The notes beneath the pieces are model-generated. The model was given only the letters and a program-made list of their open reading frames with translations. It was not told the origin of the DNA and did not search any database. From Fremontodendron californicum (lineage: Eukaryota; Streptophyta; Magnoliopsida; Malvales; Malvaceae), in assembly GCA_030761205.1 (NCBI GenBank), contig JAULJL010000038.1, positions 558,001 to 622,000 of the forward strand: a stretch of DNA of 64,000 nt. Reading direction: 5' to 3'. Of the stretch, positions 26,571 through 38,267 are shown piece after piece. The position numbers were made by a program, and so were the translations under genes. Positions within the stretch are counted from its first letter, which is position 1. Every line of letters starts with the position of its first letter.

Positions 26571-27130
26571 AATATTTCCTTAATTTATAAAATAATAATT
26601 TTGATATAACAAAATTTGAGTAAATAATATTAATAAGCTAAAATTATGTAAAATAATATTAATAAAATAAATTAAGTAAATAATATATTATTAATTTTAC
26701 ATTAAAGGGTATTATTATCAATGAACTATTTTTCTTTTCCATTCCTGCATTCATATTAACCTACCAGACATACTAATAGAATGGAATAACCATTGCCTTC
26801 TTAACATTGCAATGGACTTAATGATTAGAGAAAAAAGATTCATGCTTTGTTAATGTTTAACTGTTTAATATATAGGTAATTCTAAAGAAAAAATTAGGAA
26901 ATGATTGTAATAAAAAAACCTTGCTGTGCCATGCAATCTATATATAAGAGAATAATAGGTAACTATTTTGTTTACACATATTTAAAATTATATTTGTATT
27001 TTAATATAAAAAATTTATTAATAATAATATTCTATATATTTTAATGAATCCCATCTTTTCTATATATTTTTGCCTAAACCTTTTCCTTTTAAAGAACAAG
27101 TTAGATTATAATGGTAATATTACTTAGGAC
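26571..27130. other. AT-rich non-satellite DNA, no gene recognised
   Basis: 560 bp of AT-rich sequence without the 19-bp unit. Stop codons are frequent in all frames. It contains a pair of related phrases around CCATTCCTGCATT and AGAATGGAATAACC, reminiscent of MITE-type DNA, but no terminal repeats could be fixed. Confidence 0.4.
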
Positions 27131-27275
27131 CAGATCAAGATATATTACAATTACAGAGATATATTACAATTACTAAGAACATGTATACATTAGATATATA
27201 TTACAATTGTAATATATTTAAAAAATCTATGTAATATATATACATTGGATATATATATATATATTACAATTACAG
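27131..27275. repeat. short AT satellite block
   Basis: Reverse-strand units and TA runs lead into a GC-containing stretch (27276-27308) that is the left half of the island at 45291. Confidence 0.8.
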
Positions 27276-27443
27276 AAAAGCCTGATGTATTATCTGGACG
27301 GTCCGGGCTGTCGCAACCTAAAAAATAACGACGTCTCATCGCAAGACTTTATTATTCGTTAAGCGTGACATTTAAAAAAAACCGAGGAAAAGTCGACTTA
27401 ATTCCTCTAGAAATGAAGGTTTTGGAAATGACATAAAAAGACA

Positions 27444-27454
27444 TGGAGTCGCCA
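27444..27454 (-). other. primer-site-like motif inside LTR
   Basis: TGGCGACTCCA (minus strand) repeats the first 11 bases of the element's own tRNA-Arg primer site. Present in each LTR copy (also near 40808). Function unknown; it may be chance or a relic. Confidence 0.4.
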
Positions 27455-27593
27455 CCAATCTTTTTTAGCTAGGTGTGATCGGCCACCTATTAAAACCGAT
27501 TTTATAAAATATTTTAAAAATTAATTAAAACATTTTAAAAACCGATTTCAAGTCTGCGTTTTAAACCAGAGAAATCAAAGAAGCGGGTTCGGG

Positions 27594-27650
27594 AGTCGGT
27601 TACGTGTGGGGAAGGATTAGCACCCCCACAACGCCCGTATAAATCGGTAC
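27594..27650 (-). other. highly conserved LTR block
   Basis: The block around GGGTTCGGGAGTCGGTTACG and GGGGAAGGATTAGCAC is kept almost unchanged in the diverged LTR copy (about 46517-46572), while surrounding sequence varies. It lies near the sense 3' end of the LTR. The role is unknown; conservation suggests an RNA or transcription signal. Confidence 0.5.
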
Positions 27651-30600
27651 CTTATTAATCGTGTGTTATCTCAAGTCTTGGTAAAAGTTGGTTTTAAATT
27701 TAGTATTTCAAATTAATTCCCAATTTAAAGAAAAATAATTCCATTTTTTATTGAAAATGATCCGGAATTTATAAATTCAAAATTTTCCTATATTCCCCAA
27801 CAAACGTGGCAAAATATAGAAATTTTTATTAGTTTTGGAAAACTTTCCGAATCATTCTCTTTTTTTTTTTTGAAAGAAAGATATTCCTTTATTAATGATA
27901 ATTGATGATATTCCCTCCAGCAAACCCGGTAGAGAACTCATGAATTATTTTAACTCGGGAATATCTTTATTTTTTATTGAAAAATCATTATCCTTTTGAA
28001 AACATTTTAAAAGATATGAATATGTATATGCATGACATAAATAAAATGACATAGCAAAATCTAAATAATATAATGCAACCTAAATGACATGGCAAACATG
28101 AATGATATGGCATATAATTTAAATGACATGGAATAAAATAATGCTATCATATAATATGCATGAAAATAAAAATGCAATGCATGAAATGTATTTTTTCCTT
28201 TAATTAAGGAAATCCGTATATCTAAAAAGATATCCGGCTACCTTAGGAAAATATGTCAAATTAAATATTCTAAAATCAAAATACTTTGTGATTGTTTGAA
28301 AACAATTTTGAAAAGCTTGAATTAACAATAAAAACTGGGCTAAAAATTTTTAAATGGCTCTAATTTCCTAAGTTTAAAAAATCCGGACTTGACTACCCTT
28401 AGCCCGGGACTTGAAAAACCATTTTTAGAGTTTAAAAGGCTTAGAAATCACCCTAAGTCAGTAGCTAACCCTCCTAATCAGCCCACTCTAAGTAGATTAA
28501 CCAAAACAGAAAATTGGTTTTTCTTTAAATTCAATTCTGACTCCATTGTCCAGTTTTAATCCACGATTTTTTACCCTATTTTTAAAAATTCCAAAAATTC
28601 TGAAAAAATTACTGGAGACTCAGGACATGTAAAACTACACGAGAAAAAATCGGCTTAATTTTTTAATCAAAGATGAATTCCCAGAAAAACCAGAGATGTA
28701 CGAGTTTTTGGAGGAGAAAAAACTGCTTTGTTTTTCTTTAAAATCAATTCTGACTTCACTGTCCAGTTTTAATCCACGATTTTTTATCCTATTTTAAAAA
28801 ATTCCAAAAATTCTAAAATAAATACTGGAGACTCAGGACATGTAAAACTACACAAAAAAAAATCGGCTTAATTTTCTGATCAAAGATGAATTCCCAGAAA
28901 AATCATAGATGTACGAGTTTTTGGAGGAAAAAAAAACTGTTTTGTTTTTCTTTAAATTCAATTCTGACTCCACTGTCCAGTTTTAATCCACGATTTTTTA
29001 CCCAATTTTTAAAACTTCCAAAAATTCTAAAACAAATACTGGAGACTCAGGACATGTAAAACTACATGAAAACAAATCGGCTTAATTTTCTGATCAAAGA
29101 TGTATTCCCAGAAAAATCATAGATGTACGAGTTTTTGGAGGAGAAAAAAACTGCTTTGCCAACACATTTTTGCTTTTGATAAAATCATTTAAAAACCAAA
29201 GTAAAAATATTTGAAACTCATAAAATGACTTGAAAGCAGTAGCTAGGACTCTTTGAAAGTTAGATAAAAATTGGCTAAATAAAAAAAATCACAAAGGTAG
29301 AGTAATCAATTTGACAAACTTAATTTTCCACAAGTGTGCTCAAGAGAGCATGATCTTGAACCATTAATTGGCTCAAGTCATTATTCAAGTGGCATGAACA
29401 TGAAATGCATGAAACAATGCAGCAAACATAATGCATGAAATGCATGGATCTAAACCTAAATGTAAGGAAAATGCATGACACAAATAATATGGCCTAGACC
29501 TAACATGAACTTGCATGGCATTTAATGTAACCTAGACCTAAGACATGCATGGCATTTTCACAAACACAAGGCATGCTTAATTCAAAAATCCAACCAAATA
29601 TCATGCAAATGCAAAAACCTAACAACTAGCATGACAAAAATACAACACACAATGCAAAACACATGGAGTAGCCAAATGGCCCCAAGCTCCAACAAGCATG
29701 GCATTTTCACAAACACTTGGTATGCTAGCATGAAAAACTAAGTCATAACACAAAAATCACACAAGCATTTTCACAAACACCTAATATACCAAATCTAAAA
29801 CATGCTCACTAAGATATAAAACAAGAATCATGCAAAGAATCACACAAGCATTTTCACAAACACTTAATATGCTAACTCTAAAACATGCTCAAATTTAAAC
29901 AACATGAAAACAGAAAATTAAAAATGCAAAAACATGATATCTAAGACATAAATGGCAACAAATAAAGCAACCAAATTAAATATAACTTAAGAACATGAAA
30001 TAACATAATATTTAAAACATCAAAAACAAAGAAAATAGCATAAACAATATGGTAAAATGAATCAAAAACAACAACTTAAAATAAATAATGTAGGCCATTT
30101 GGCCATGGTGAGTTTATTATAAAATCAAAATGTAAAAAAATATACTTAAGAAAGGAAATGAAGGAAGAACAAGAAACATTATTTTAAAATGAAAACTCAC
30201 CAAGTAGAGATTAAAAGAGCAAAAAATAAGAATAGAAAATGAAAGTGCAAGAGTTGGTGCTCAAGAGCAACCTCAAGAAGCTAATATTTCAAGCTTTTCT
30301 CTTCAAACTTTCCTTTTTTCTAAACTTTTCTTTTTTTGCTCTCAACCAAGAAGATAAAAAACTAAGAAAAACTAAGAGAAATCAGCCAAAATGGAAAAGA
30401 AAAAACAAAATCTGCCTCTTCCTCTAGGGCTGGCAGAAAATGATGCTTATATGGACTCCAAGATGTTGTCATTTTTGTGTAACCTAATTTCAATCAAATG
30501 GCCAATAATTCAAGATGAAAAGTCATGAAATTATCACCCTTAGATTAGCATCTCAGCCCTCTCAAGTTACAGCTGTCCAAGAAAAATGTTGACATCTTTT

Positions 30601-31926
30601 TTCCAGCCCAACTCTGATTTTTTGAAGGGCCCAAAAAGCCCTTTTCGGTTGCTTGGGTGAAATGACCATTTTGCCCCCTCGGATGCAAAATAAATATCAA
30701 ACGGGCTCCAAATTCAATTTTTCTTTTTTTAATACTTCCAAAATAATAAAATATTGAGTTCTGGAAGTTTTCAAAATTATCCGAGTCCGTTTGCTATTTA
30801 TTTGGATTTTTTCTTCCCAAAATGTCCTTTTATGCCCCTACTTTTTACCATTTTTTAAACGAGCTCCAAATCAAGATTTTTCTTCACCAATCTATTCAAA
30901 ATAATTAAAAAGTGTGATCTGGAAGTTTTCATAATTTTTGGAGCTCATTTGGTATTTTTTCGGGATTTATCGGCTTGAATTACTGCATAGGAAGCTCGGG
31001 ATTTAGCCATTTTGCAAACGAACTCGGAATCAAGATTTTCTTTCGCCAATCTCTTCCAAATAATTTAAAAATGAGATTTGCCAAATTTCAGAATTTTTGG
31101 AGTCCATTTACTATTTTTCCGGGATTTATCTTTTTGAATTACTGCATAAGAAGCCCGAGATTTGGCCATTTTGCAAACGAACTCGGAATCAAGATTTTCT
31201 TTCGCTAATCTCTTCCAAATAATTTAAAAATGAGATCTGCAAATTTTCAAAAGATTTGGAGCCCATTTGCTTTTTTTCCCAAATTTTTCCAATTTTACCC
31301 TTTAACCTCCGAAACCCGGTTTTGCTCAAAACAAGTCCGATTTTCAGATTTTCTTCAATCTGAGCCTTGGGCCATCCTTTTTAATCATTCCTCATCCATT
31401 GGGGGCTTTGGTCTTACCAAGTCGGGCCATTTCTGTGATTCTTCCCGATTTCACCGAAATCCACTAAAAACCCTAATTCTCGGTTTTCTCCCGGATTGAC
31501 TTTTTTTTTGGTTTTTCTTGCAAGTGACTTCTCCATTGCCCGTAGTCAGTGCTTATCTTTCATTTGGAACCTTCAATTTCGACCAGTTTGATCGTTTAAG
31601 CACTTTTCCCCAAATTTCTCGGATTAGGGTTTCTTTTCTACTGAATCTCCAAATCCCAACTTCCGAACTCCATATCTTTCAATGTAGACCTCGGATTATC
31701 AAAATTCTTTCTCCATTTTTCAATTGAACTTAAAATCTTGATTTTGAAAGTGGGTTGACTTTTTCGGGGTTGACTTTTTTTCAAGTTTGACTTTTTATGC
31801 TCGCCCTCTTAAACTAAGTCTCGGAGTACCACCTGCAGGATGAAAACAGTCTTTTTATACTCGGAAACATCAATATGGGAAGAAAGCATACCTGTTTAGT
31901 GGCCCGGACAAAATTAGGTGTCTACA

Positions 31927-31939
31927 GCTGCCCCTCTTT
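31927..31939 (-). other. polypurine tract of Ogre/Tat-like element
   Basis: The minus strand reads AAAGAGGGGCAGC directly before TGTAGACACC, the sense start of the 3' LTR. Confidence 0.88.
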
Positions 31940-32279
31940 GGCTATTGCTGAGAATCAGGAATCAGGCAAAGATAAACCAACACTAATTTTGTACGGTCAG
32001 TGAAATCACATGGAAAGGAAAGGGGTTTTCTTTTTCATTTCTTCATTCATTTTTGCATTTTCCATTTTTTATTTTCTTTTTTTATTTTCTATTTTTTTTC
32101 ATTTTTTCATTTTTTTTTTTCAATTTTTTTTTTTGAAAACAGTAAATTGAAGATTTGTCCTTAAATTGAATTCCCTGACTAATCAAGGCTCGATTCGTCT
32201 TAAGGAAACGAATTCGATTTGCAAGAAAGGAAACGACCTCGACGATGTTCTCGGGGCCTTAACCTTTCTTGTTCTCAGC

Positions 32280-32765
32280 TGTGTTTAAAATTCTGGATAT
32301 CTCCTCCAGAAGCTTCGGCTATCACCACCAAAGTCTTGCTCATTTTTTAAAATGTAAAAATTCTGGGTATCACCTCCAGAAGCTTCAGCTATCACCACCG
32401 AAGACTTTCTATCTTTTCAAAGGATTTTAAAACTCTGGATATCTCCACCAGAGGCTTCAGCTATCACCACCGAAGTCTTGCTCATTTTTAAAACTGTAAA
32501 ATTCTGGGTATCATCTCCAGAAGCTTCAGCTATCACCACCGAAGACTTTTTACCTTTTCAAAGGATTTTAAAACTCTGGATATCTCCACCAGAGGCTTCA
32601 GCTATCACCACCGAAGTCTTGCTCATTTTTAAAACTGTAAAATTCTGGGTAGCATCTCTAGAAGCTTCAGCTATCACCACCGAAGACTTTCTACCTTTTC
32701 AAAGGACTTTTAAAAAAAACTCTGGATATCTCCACCAGAGGCTTCAGCTATCACCACCGAAGACT
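32280..32765. repeat. ~141-bp tandem repeat in 3' region of Ogre/Tat-like element
   Basis: About three and a half dimeric units, each made of two related halves containing AGCTTCAGCTATCACCACC or AGGCTTCAGCTATCACCACC. Spacing of the CTCTGGATATCTCC phrase is 141 bp (32433, 32574). Confidence 0.9.
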
Positions 32766-32819
32766 TGTTCATAAATAAAAAAAGTACCTCGACGATGATT
32801 TCGGGGCTCGACTCGCCTT

Positions 32820-33060
32820 AAGGAAACGAAATCGATTATACCTGAAAGCTTTAAGAGATGATGCAAATGCTTCATGATGCAAATGCGAATGTCTTTTGTT
32901 GATGCAAACGCTTCTTGATGTAGATGCAAATGACTTAGCTTGGTGCAAATGTCTTTGATGCAAATGTAAATGACTTGATTTGATGCAAACTTTCTTGATG
33001 CAGATTTAACTAACTTAGATTGATGAAAATGCTTCTTGATGTAGATGCACATGTTGAAAA
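32820..33060. repeat. degenerate GATGCAAATG repeats
   Basis: Irregularly spaced variants of TTGATGCAAATG / CTTCTTGATG, 25-45 bp apart. Similar phrases return at 34300-34690. They produce chance ORFs on both strands. Confidence 0.75.
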
Positions 33061-33109
33061 AATTCTCGATAACTCCTTCAAAATAAGATTTCTCATTTTT
33101 CAAAATTAT

Positions 33110-34300
33110 AAAACCCTAGATATCTCTACCAGAGGCTTCAGCTATCACCACCGAAGACTTCTTCATTTTTAAAACTGTAAAATTCTGGATATCCCCACCA
33201 GAAGCTTTGGCTACCACCACCAAAGACTTGCTCAATATAAAATTCTAGATAACTCATCTAGAAGAAGATTTCTCATGTTTCAAAATTATAAAACCCTGGA
33301 TATCTCCACCAGAGGCTTCAGCTATCACCACCGAAGACTTATTCACTTTTAAAAACTGTAAAATTCTGGATATCCCCACCAGAAGCTTTGGCTATCACCA
33401 CCAAAGACTTGCTCATTGTAAAATTCTGGGTAACTCCTTCAGAATAAAATTTCTCATGTTTTCAAAATTATAAAACCCTGGATATCTCCACCAGAGGCTT
33501 CAGCTATCACCACCGAAGACTTGTTCACTTTTAAAACTGTAAAATTCTGGATATCCCCACCAGAAGCTTTGGCTATCACCACCAAAGACTTGCTCATTGT
33601 AAAATTCTGGGTAACTCCTTCAGAATAAAATTTGTCATTTTTCAAAATTATAAAACCCTGGATATCTCCACCAGAGGCTTCAGTTATCACCACTGAAGAC
33701 TTGTTCACTTTTAAAACTGCAAAATTCTGGATATCACCACCAGAAGCTTTGGCTATCACCACCAAAGACTTGCTCATTGTAAAATTCTGGGTAACTCTTT
33801 TAGAATAAAATTTCTCATGTTTTCAAAATTATAAAACCCTGGATATCTCCACCAGAGGCTTCAGCTATCACCACTGAAGACTTGTTCACTTTTAAAACTG
33901 CAAAATTCTGGATATCACCACCAGAAGCTTTGGCTATCACCACCAAAGACTTGCTCATTGTAAAATTCTGGGTAACTCCTTCAGAATAAAATTTCTCATG
34001 TTTTCAAAATTATAAAACCCTGGATATCTCCACTAGAGGCTTCAGCTATCACCACCGAAGACTTGTTCACTTTTAAAACTGTAAAATTCTGGATATCCCC
34101 ACCAGAAGCTTTGGCTATCACCACCAAAGACTTGCTCATTGTAAAATTCTGGGTAACTCCTTCAGAATAAAAATTTCTCATGTTTCAAAATTATAAAACC
34201 CTGGATATCTCCACCAGAGGCTTCAGCTATCACCACCGAAGACTTGTTCATTTTTAAAACTGTAAAATTCTGGATATCCCTACCAGAAGCTTTGAGAAAT
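33110..34300. repeat. ~181-bp tandem repeat in 3' region of Ogre/Tat-like element
   Basis: The phrase AAACCCTGGATATCTCC recurs at 33291, 33473, 33653, 33834, 34015 and 34196 (spacing 180-182 bp), with one diverged unit before. Each unit has three related sub-blocks: a GCTTTGG, a bare CTCCTTCAGAATAAAA, and a GCTTCAG form. Tandem repeats downstream of the coding region are a known trait of Tat/Ogre elements. Confidence 0.93.
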
Positions 34301-37249
34301 GATGCAGATGCACATGTCTTTTAACAAGGTGCTCGTGCTTCATGGTGCAAATGTAAAATATTTCTTAGTGCAAATGCAAATGGCCTGGATTGATGCCCAT
34401 GTTTCGTGATGCAGATGCCCCTACTAATTGTGTTCATGTAACTGGTTTATGAATGGTGTAACTACAATTACCACACAATAATGAAAATGCAATGATTCTA
34501 GAAATGATGCAATTGCTTGAGATGACACAAATGCGAATTCCATGAAGAATGTAAATGTAAAGGTAAAATGCAGATGCTTATGGAATAGTGCCAATGCAAA
34601 TACCCATGAATGATGCAAATGCTTGCTGACACTGTGCAGATGCAAAAGCTCGATAAAGAGATGAGTGCTCATGAGTGATGCAAATGCCCCCGGTTGTTTT
34701 TCTAGACTTTGGCTTAGCCTTTCAAATTCATTTTTCCTCTTCAAATCAGAGTATATCTTCAATTCACTTTGGCTATTCTCTTTGCCCCAACAGTTTTCAA
34801 ACTTTCATCAACAGAGATCTGAACCGGGTTCGATATCTTCTACTCATATCTGGAAGTCAGGACCTATCCTGGCAGTTATATATCTTTGGGTTAGAAAAAT
34901 CCTTGTCTCATGTCAACATCAAAAATGGGTATTTCAAAAATATTTTTATTTTCCCTTTTTGAAAAACAATTTTGCTTATTTAAGGAAAACTTCTAAGCCA
35001 AAAATTTTAACTCCACAGTGTATGATGTACAAATCTTTTGATGACTGATGATCACTGTTAGAAAATTCCCTAAGTATTAATTTGGGTTTTTCAATTTGAA
35101 TTGACAAAGCTCGATACAACAAGATTTTGGTTTTTCCAGGAAAACTTCACAACAAAAATGAATGTCCCTTCTAGGCTCACAAATGGAACAGATTTTATAA
35201 ATCATGAATTCATTGAGAACCAAACAAATTCAACATTCTTGTAGTTTCCAATATCAAGGTATTTTGACAAGCGTCAAGATTGGCTGGGATGTTTAAATCG
35301 GAAAGTTTGATCTTGGAGGAAAAAAAAGATTCAATTTTTGAAGACAATCCTCCGAATGAGAGCTGACAATTTGGGGGGTTCAGGAATTCCTAGATGTTCC
35401 TCGATGACCACCTTTTTTTAAGATGACCTTCTCTTTTTGGGGTATCGGCACTATCATAGATGACATCAAAAATTCCTATTCTACTCTAAACCGCCCATTT
35501 TTGGGTTTTCGCCCTAAAATCCCATTCTTTTCAATTTTTCTTTTTTTTTTCTTTTTTTTTTGTTTTGTTTTTGTTCTACCATACACTTGAGAATTATAAA
35601 TTCTTCCTTAGTGAAATGATAATTCGATGAAATGGGATAAAATCTGAGGAAAAACCTTTCAGATTAAATATTCATGCTTGATCAAAATGGACTTTTAAAG
35701 CATATAATGTAGGCCATGGCTCAGGGTTCAGAAAGAAAGGATAAATAGGCCCAAAATATGTGTTTGAGGGTAATCAGATCAAGGATCATTTCTTGACGAG
35801 GATTCTCTTTGAAGCATTTGTCCCTTCTTGGACATTTCTTTCCTTTTGACTTTGCTCTTTTTCTTCCTTGCTCTTGGCTTTCAATTTGCCATGTCTTTCA
35901 CACACATTTTCTTTTTCATTGTGTTTTTCTTTTGTTTTTCTTGGCTTTCATTTCACCATCTTTTTCTCTTCTTTTTCTTTGACAGAGTGAGCCCGTATTT
36001 ATTCGGGGCTCCATTTGCTTTGTGTCGGTCCTTGAGCTATCACTCATTTCTCAATGATCTTTGAAAAGATCTTTCCTCGCATTTGCCCCCCAGTGTAGAG
36101 GGTAATCCTTGATCAGGGTTCAAAGAAGAAAGAATTCTTTTGGCTCAAAAGGGGTGACTATGGATAATTTCTTTTTGTGTGAAAGGGATATGAAAGATGG
36201 CCATTTCTCATGTCAAGCATAGATATTCACATTAAAAAGCAATCCCCAGGGGAAAAAGATATTCAGAATTTCATTTTGCACTTTGGAATCATCCGAATTC
36301 TCATATGCATGACATCACAATTTTTTTTTTGTTTTTTTTTTTTCGTCGCACGCCCCCAATGATTCATGCATTAGCCCATCCTTCTTCACTATGTATCCAT
36401 CATTTCCACATATGATGCCCCAATTTGATTAACCATGCGAATTTGTATCAACGAGGAACATTGCAAGTCTAGGTCTGTTTTGAAAAGGCTGAGTTTCCAA
36501 TCTGAGTTCTTTGAAGAGACAAGGAAAATATGACCCAAAAACAGGTTTTCTCTGGGACAAGGGATAATCTAGTTTAATCATTGTGCCCCGGGGTGTCAAT
36601 CATGAAGTGATGTCTGGGCAATTAGTGTTTTGTGGTCATTGGGAAAGGTCATGAATGGTTTTAGCACAATCTTGACACACACCAAATTATCAAAATCTGG
36701 ATTCTTGAAAGAATGTCTCATTTGTTTGATTTTCAAGGAATTCGAAAAATTTCAAAAAGTTCATCCCTTTGTTCATAGCCTAGACTAGGATCTACATCTT
36801 TGCTTATTCTATGACGACAATGGTTTAATGAAGTCAAATCATTCATATTCCTTGAAGCATTAGGTCTTTCAAGTGTTCTTGGTTTAAGAGATTTGGGCTT
36901 AGGAAAAAGTAAAGAGAGGGGAGAAGGTATTGGGTCATTTGTAACACTGATCATCAATATTCTCAAGATTGTTCATTATTTCATGTGAAAACCACTTATT
37001 TATTGTGTACCACAAATTTTCTCAAAGTTTCATTTTTTTTTTTTTTTTTTTTTTTTGCAATTTCAAATTTATTGCTAAAATAAAATGAACACAAAATATT
37101 TAAATTCAAAATTTATTTATTTCATGTAGATGTCATCATGAGACAAGAGCTTTCATTATCAAAGTGTAGAAATATATGCATCAGAATGCTCCTATTGACA
37201 TGCTTTCTAAGATAACAATTCTTATCCTCAAAATTCTTCAAGAGGAAAT
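34301..37249 (-). other. non-coding 3' internal region of Ogre/Tat-like element
   Basis: Mixed sequence with T-runs (35520-35575, 37030-37055) and no RT, RNase H or integrase motif in any frame I read. The part 35577-36039 also occurs at 18555-18979. An open stretch at 36966-36733 (minus, 77 codons) has no recognisable family. Confidence 0.7.
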
Positions 37250-37455
37250 CAATTTATGGTAAAACAAATTTCCAATGTTCGATAAGCTCTGGAATCAAAA
37301 TGCCATCATGGACAAGACCTTCAATTTTTTTCCTTCAGTTGTCTGCATTTTTTAGTCGAATGCCCAATTGCCCCAATGTGATACTTGCACTTGCTGTTGG
37401 GGTCATAGCTTTTAGCTGACGAAGAAAACTCTTCAAAGCTAAGCCAATTTCTATT
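37250..37455 (-). pseudogene. decayed second Gag zinc-knuckle module
   Basis: On the minus strand an open stretch (37455-37321) encodes SYDPNSKC then C-x2-H...H-x4-C in CKYHIGAIGHSTKKC (37389-37345), then RQLKEKN and a stop caused by an A-run. In the next frame the text continues IEGLVHDGILIPELIEHW to about 37265. The layout parallels the intact Gag ORF (YNPNARC, CDYHCGIVGHNVEDC, KKKVQTLINAKWL). It is therefore a second, diverged copy of the Gag C-terminal knuckle, about 0.9 kb downstream of the first. It is too short and broken to be translated. Confidence 0.75.
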
Positions 37456-38000
37456 TCATCTTATTAATGTGTTTCATGATGAATGAGCTATGAATGTCAT
37501 GAGTGCAATTTGATGCATGTGAAGGATAAACAAAGTTATGTGTGGTCATATACAGTGGAAACATGTTGACCATGTATGTTATAAATGCAACATGATGCCA
37601 ACATGATGCATTTAAAGAATAATAAATTAATGCATGGATATATACAATGAATGACCATGTATGTTCCAAATGTATTTCCCAATGAATGATCATATACACT
37701 ATGAATGCCATACAATGTCAATTATGATGCATGTGAAGAATACATGACTGACACAGAGTATATACAAAGAAAGTCATGCTGGCCGTGTATGTCATGAATG
37801 CAACCTGATGTCAATATGAAAAATTAATGCATGAGCATATCATGATGACTGTGTATGCCATGAATGCAACCTGATGCCAACATGATGCATGTAAAAAATA
37901 AGCAAATTAATGCATAGATATATACAGAAAAATCATGCTGATTATGAATGCATGAATGCAACCTGACAAATAATTGATGGGATGCAAAATGCAAAGGGGG
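37456..38000. repeat. degenerate repeats with GCATG/ATGAATG phrases
   Basis: Loose ~100-150-bp units containing ATGCATGTGAAGAATA, CATATACA and ACCATGTATGTNATGAATGCAA variants. Similar text reappears at 39220-39480 on the other side of the Gag ORF. Confidence 0.7.
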
Positions 38001-38267
38001 AGATATCAAGGAGGAAATAAGAATCGGAGGAACTTAATCATCAACCTCTCATAAATTTGAAACATAATCAATTCATTCCCACATCAACATTCACAATGGT
38101 ATAAACCATGTTTTACAAAATTTGAACAGTGGTTAAGACTGTCCTTACAAGCACTTTATTCTTCCTAACATCCTAAGACTATAAGAGCCGGCTACTGAAA
38201 AAGTGAAATCCTATTACATCATATAAGACCGAAGTCTTTCCACCTCAATGATGTAAATCTCCCAATC

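Larger units (their letters stand above)
27309..31926 (-). repeat. 3' LTR (4,618 bp) of Ogre/Tat-like element
   Basis: Plus-strand ends are TGTCGCAACC and GGTGTCTACA (sense TGTAGACACC ... GGTTGCGACA). It contains a block repeated three times with CTGACTCCA(C/T)TGTCCAG and GGAGACTCAGGACATG (about 28500-29150), and many GCATGAAATGCATG-type phrases (28000-29900). Small ORFs at 30239-31727 are perfectly repeated in the other LTR only because the LTRs are identical. Confidence 0.97.

Noticed and set aside
30239..31727. ORFs of 62-89 codons, identically repeated at 44339-45091
   Set aside because: Identity is explained by the LTR pair; sequences are T-rich with no domain.
32744..33103. 119-codon minus ORF with HLHQ-type repeats, and others at 33454-34181
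   Set aside because: Products of the short GATGCAAATG and 181-bp repeats.
33110..34300. CRISPR-like regular array
   Set aside because: Period ~181 bp, spacers homologous to each other, plant retrotransposon context; a tandem repeat.
36733..36966. 77-codon minus ORF (ends ELFEIFRIP) inside the large element
   Set aside because: No family recognised, no supporting neighbours; could be a relic of a coding region, but evidence is insufficient.
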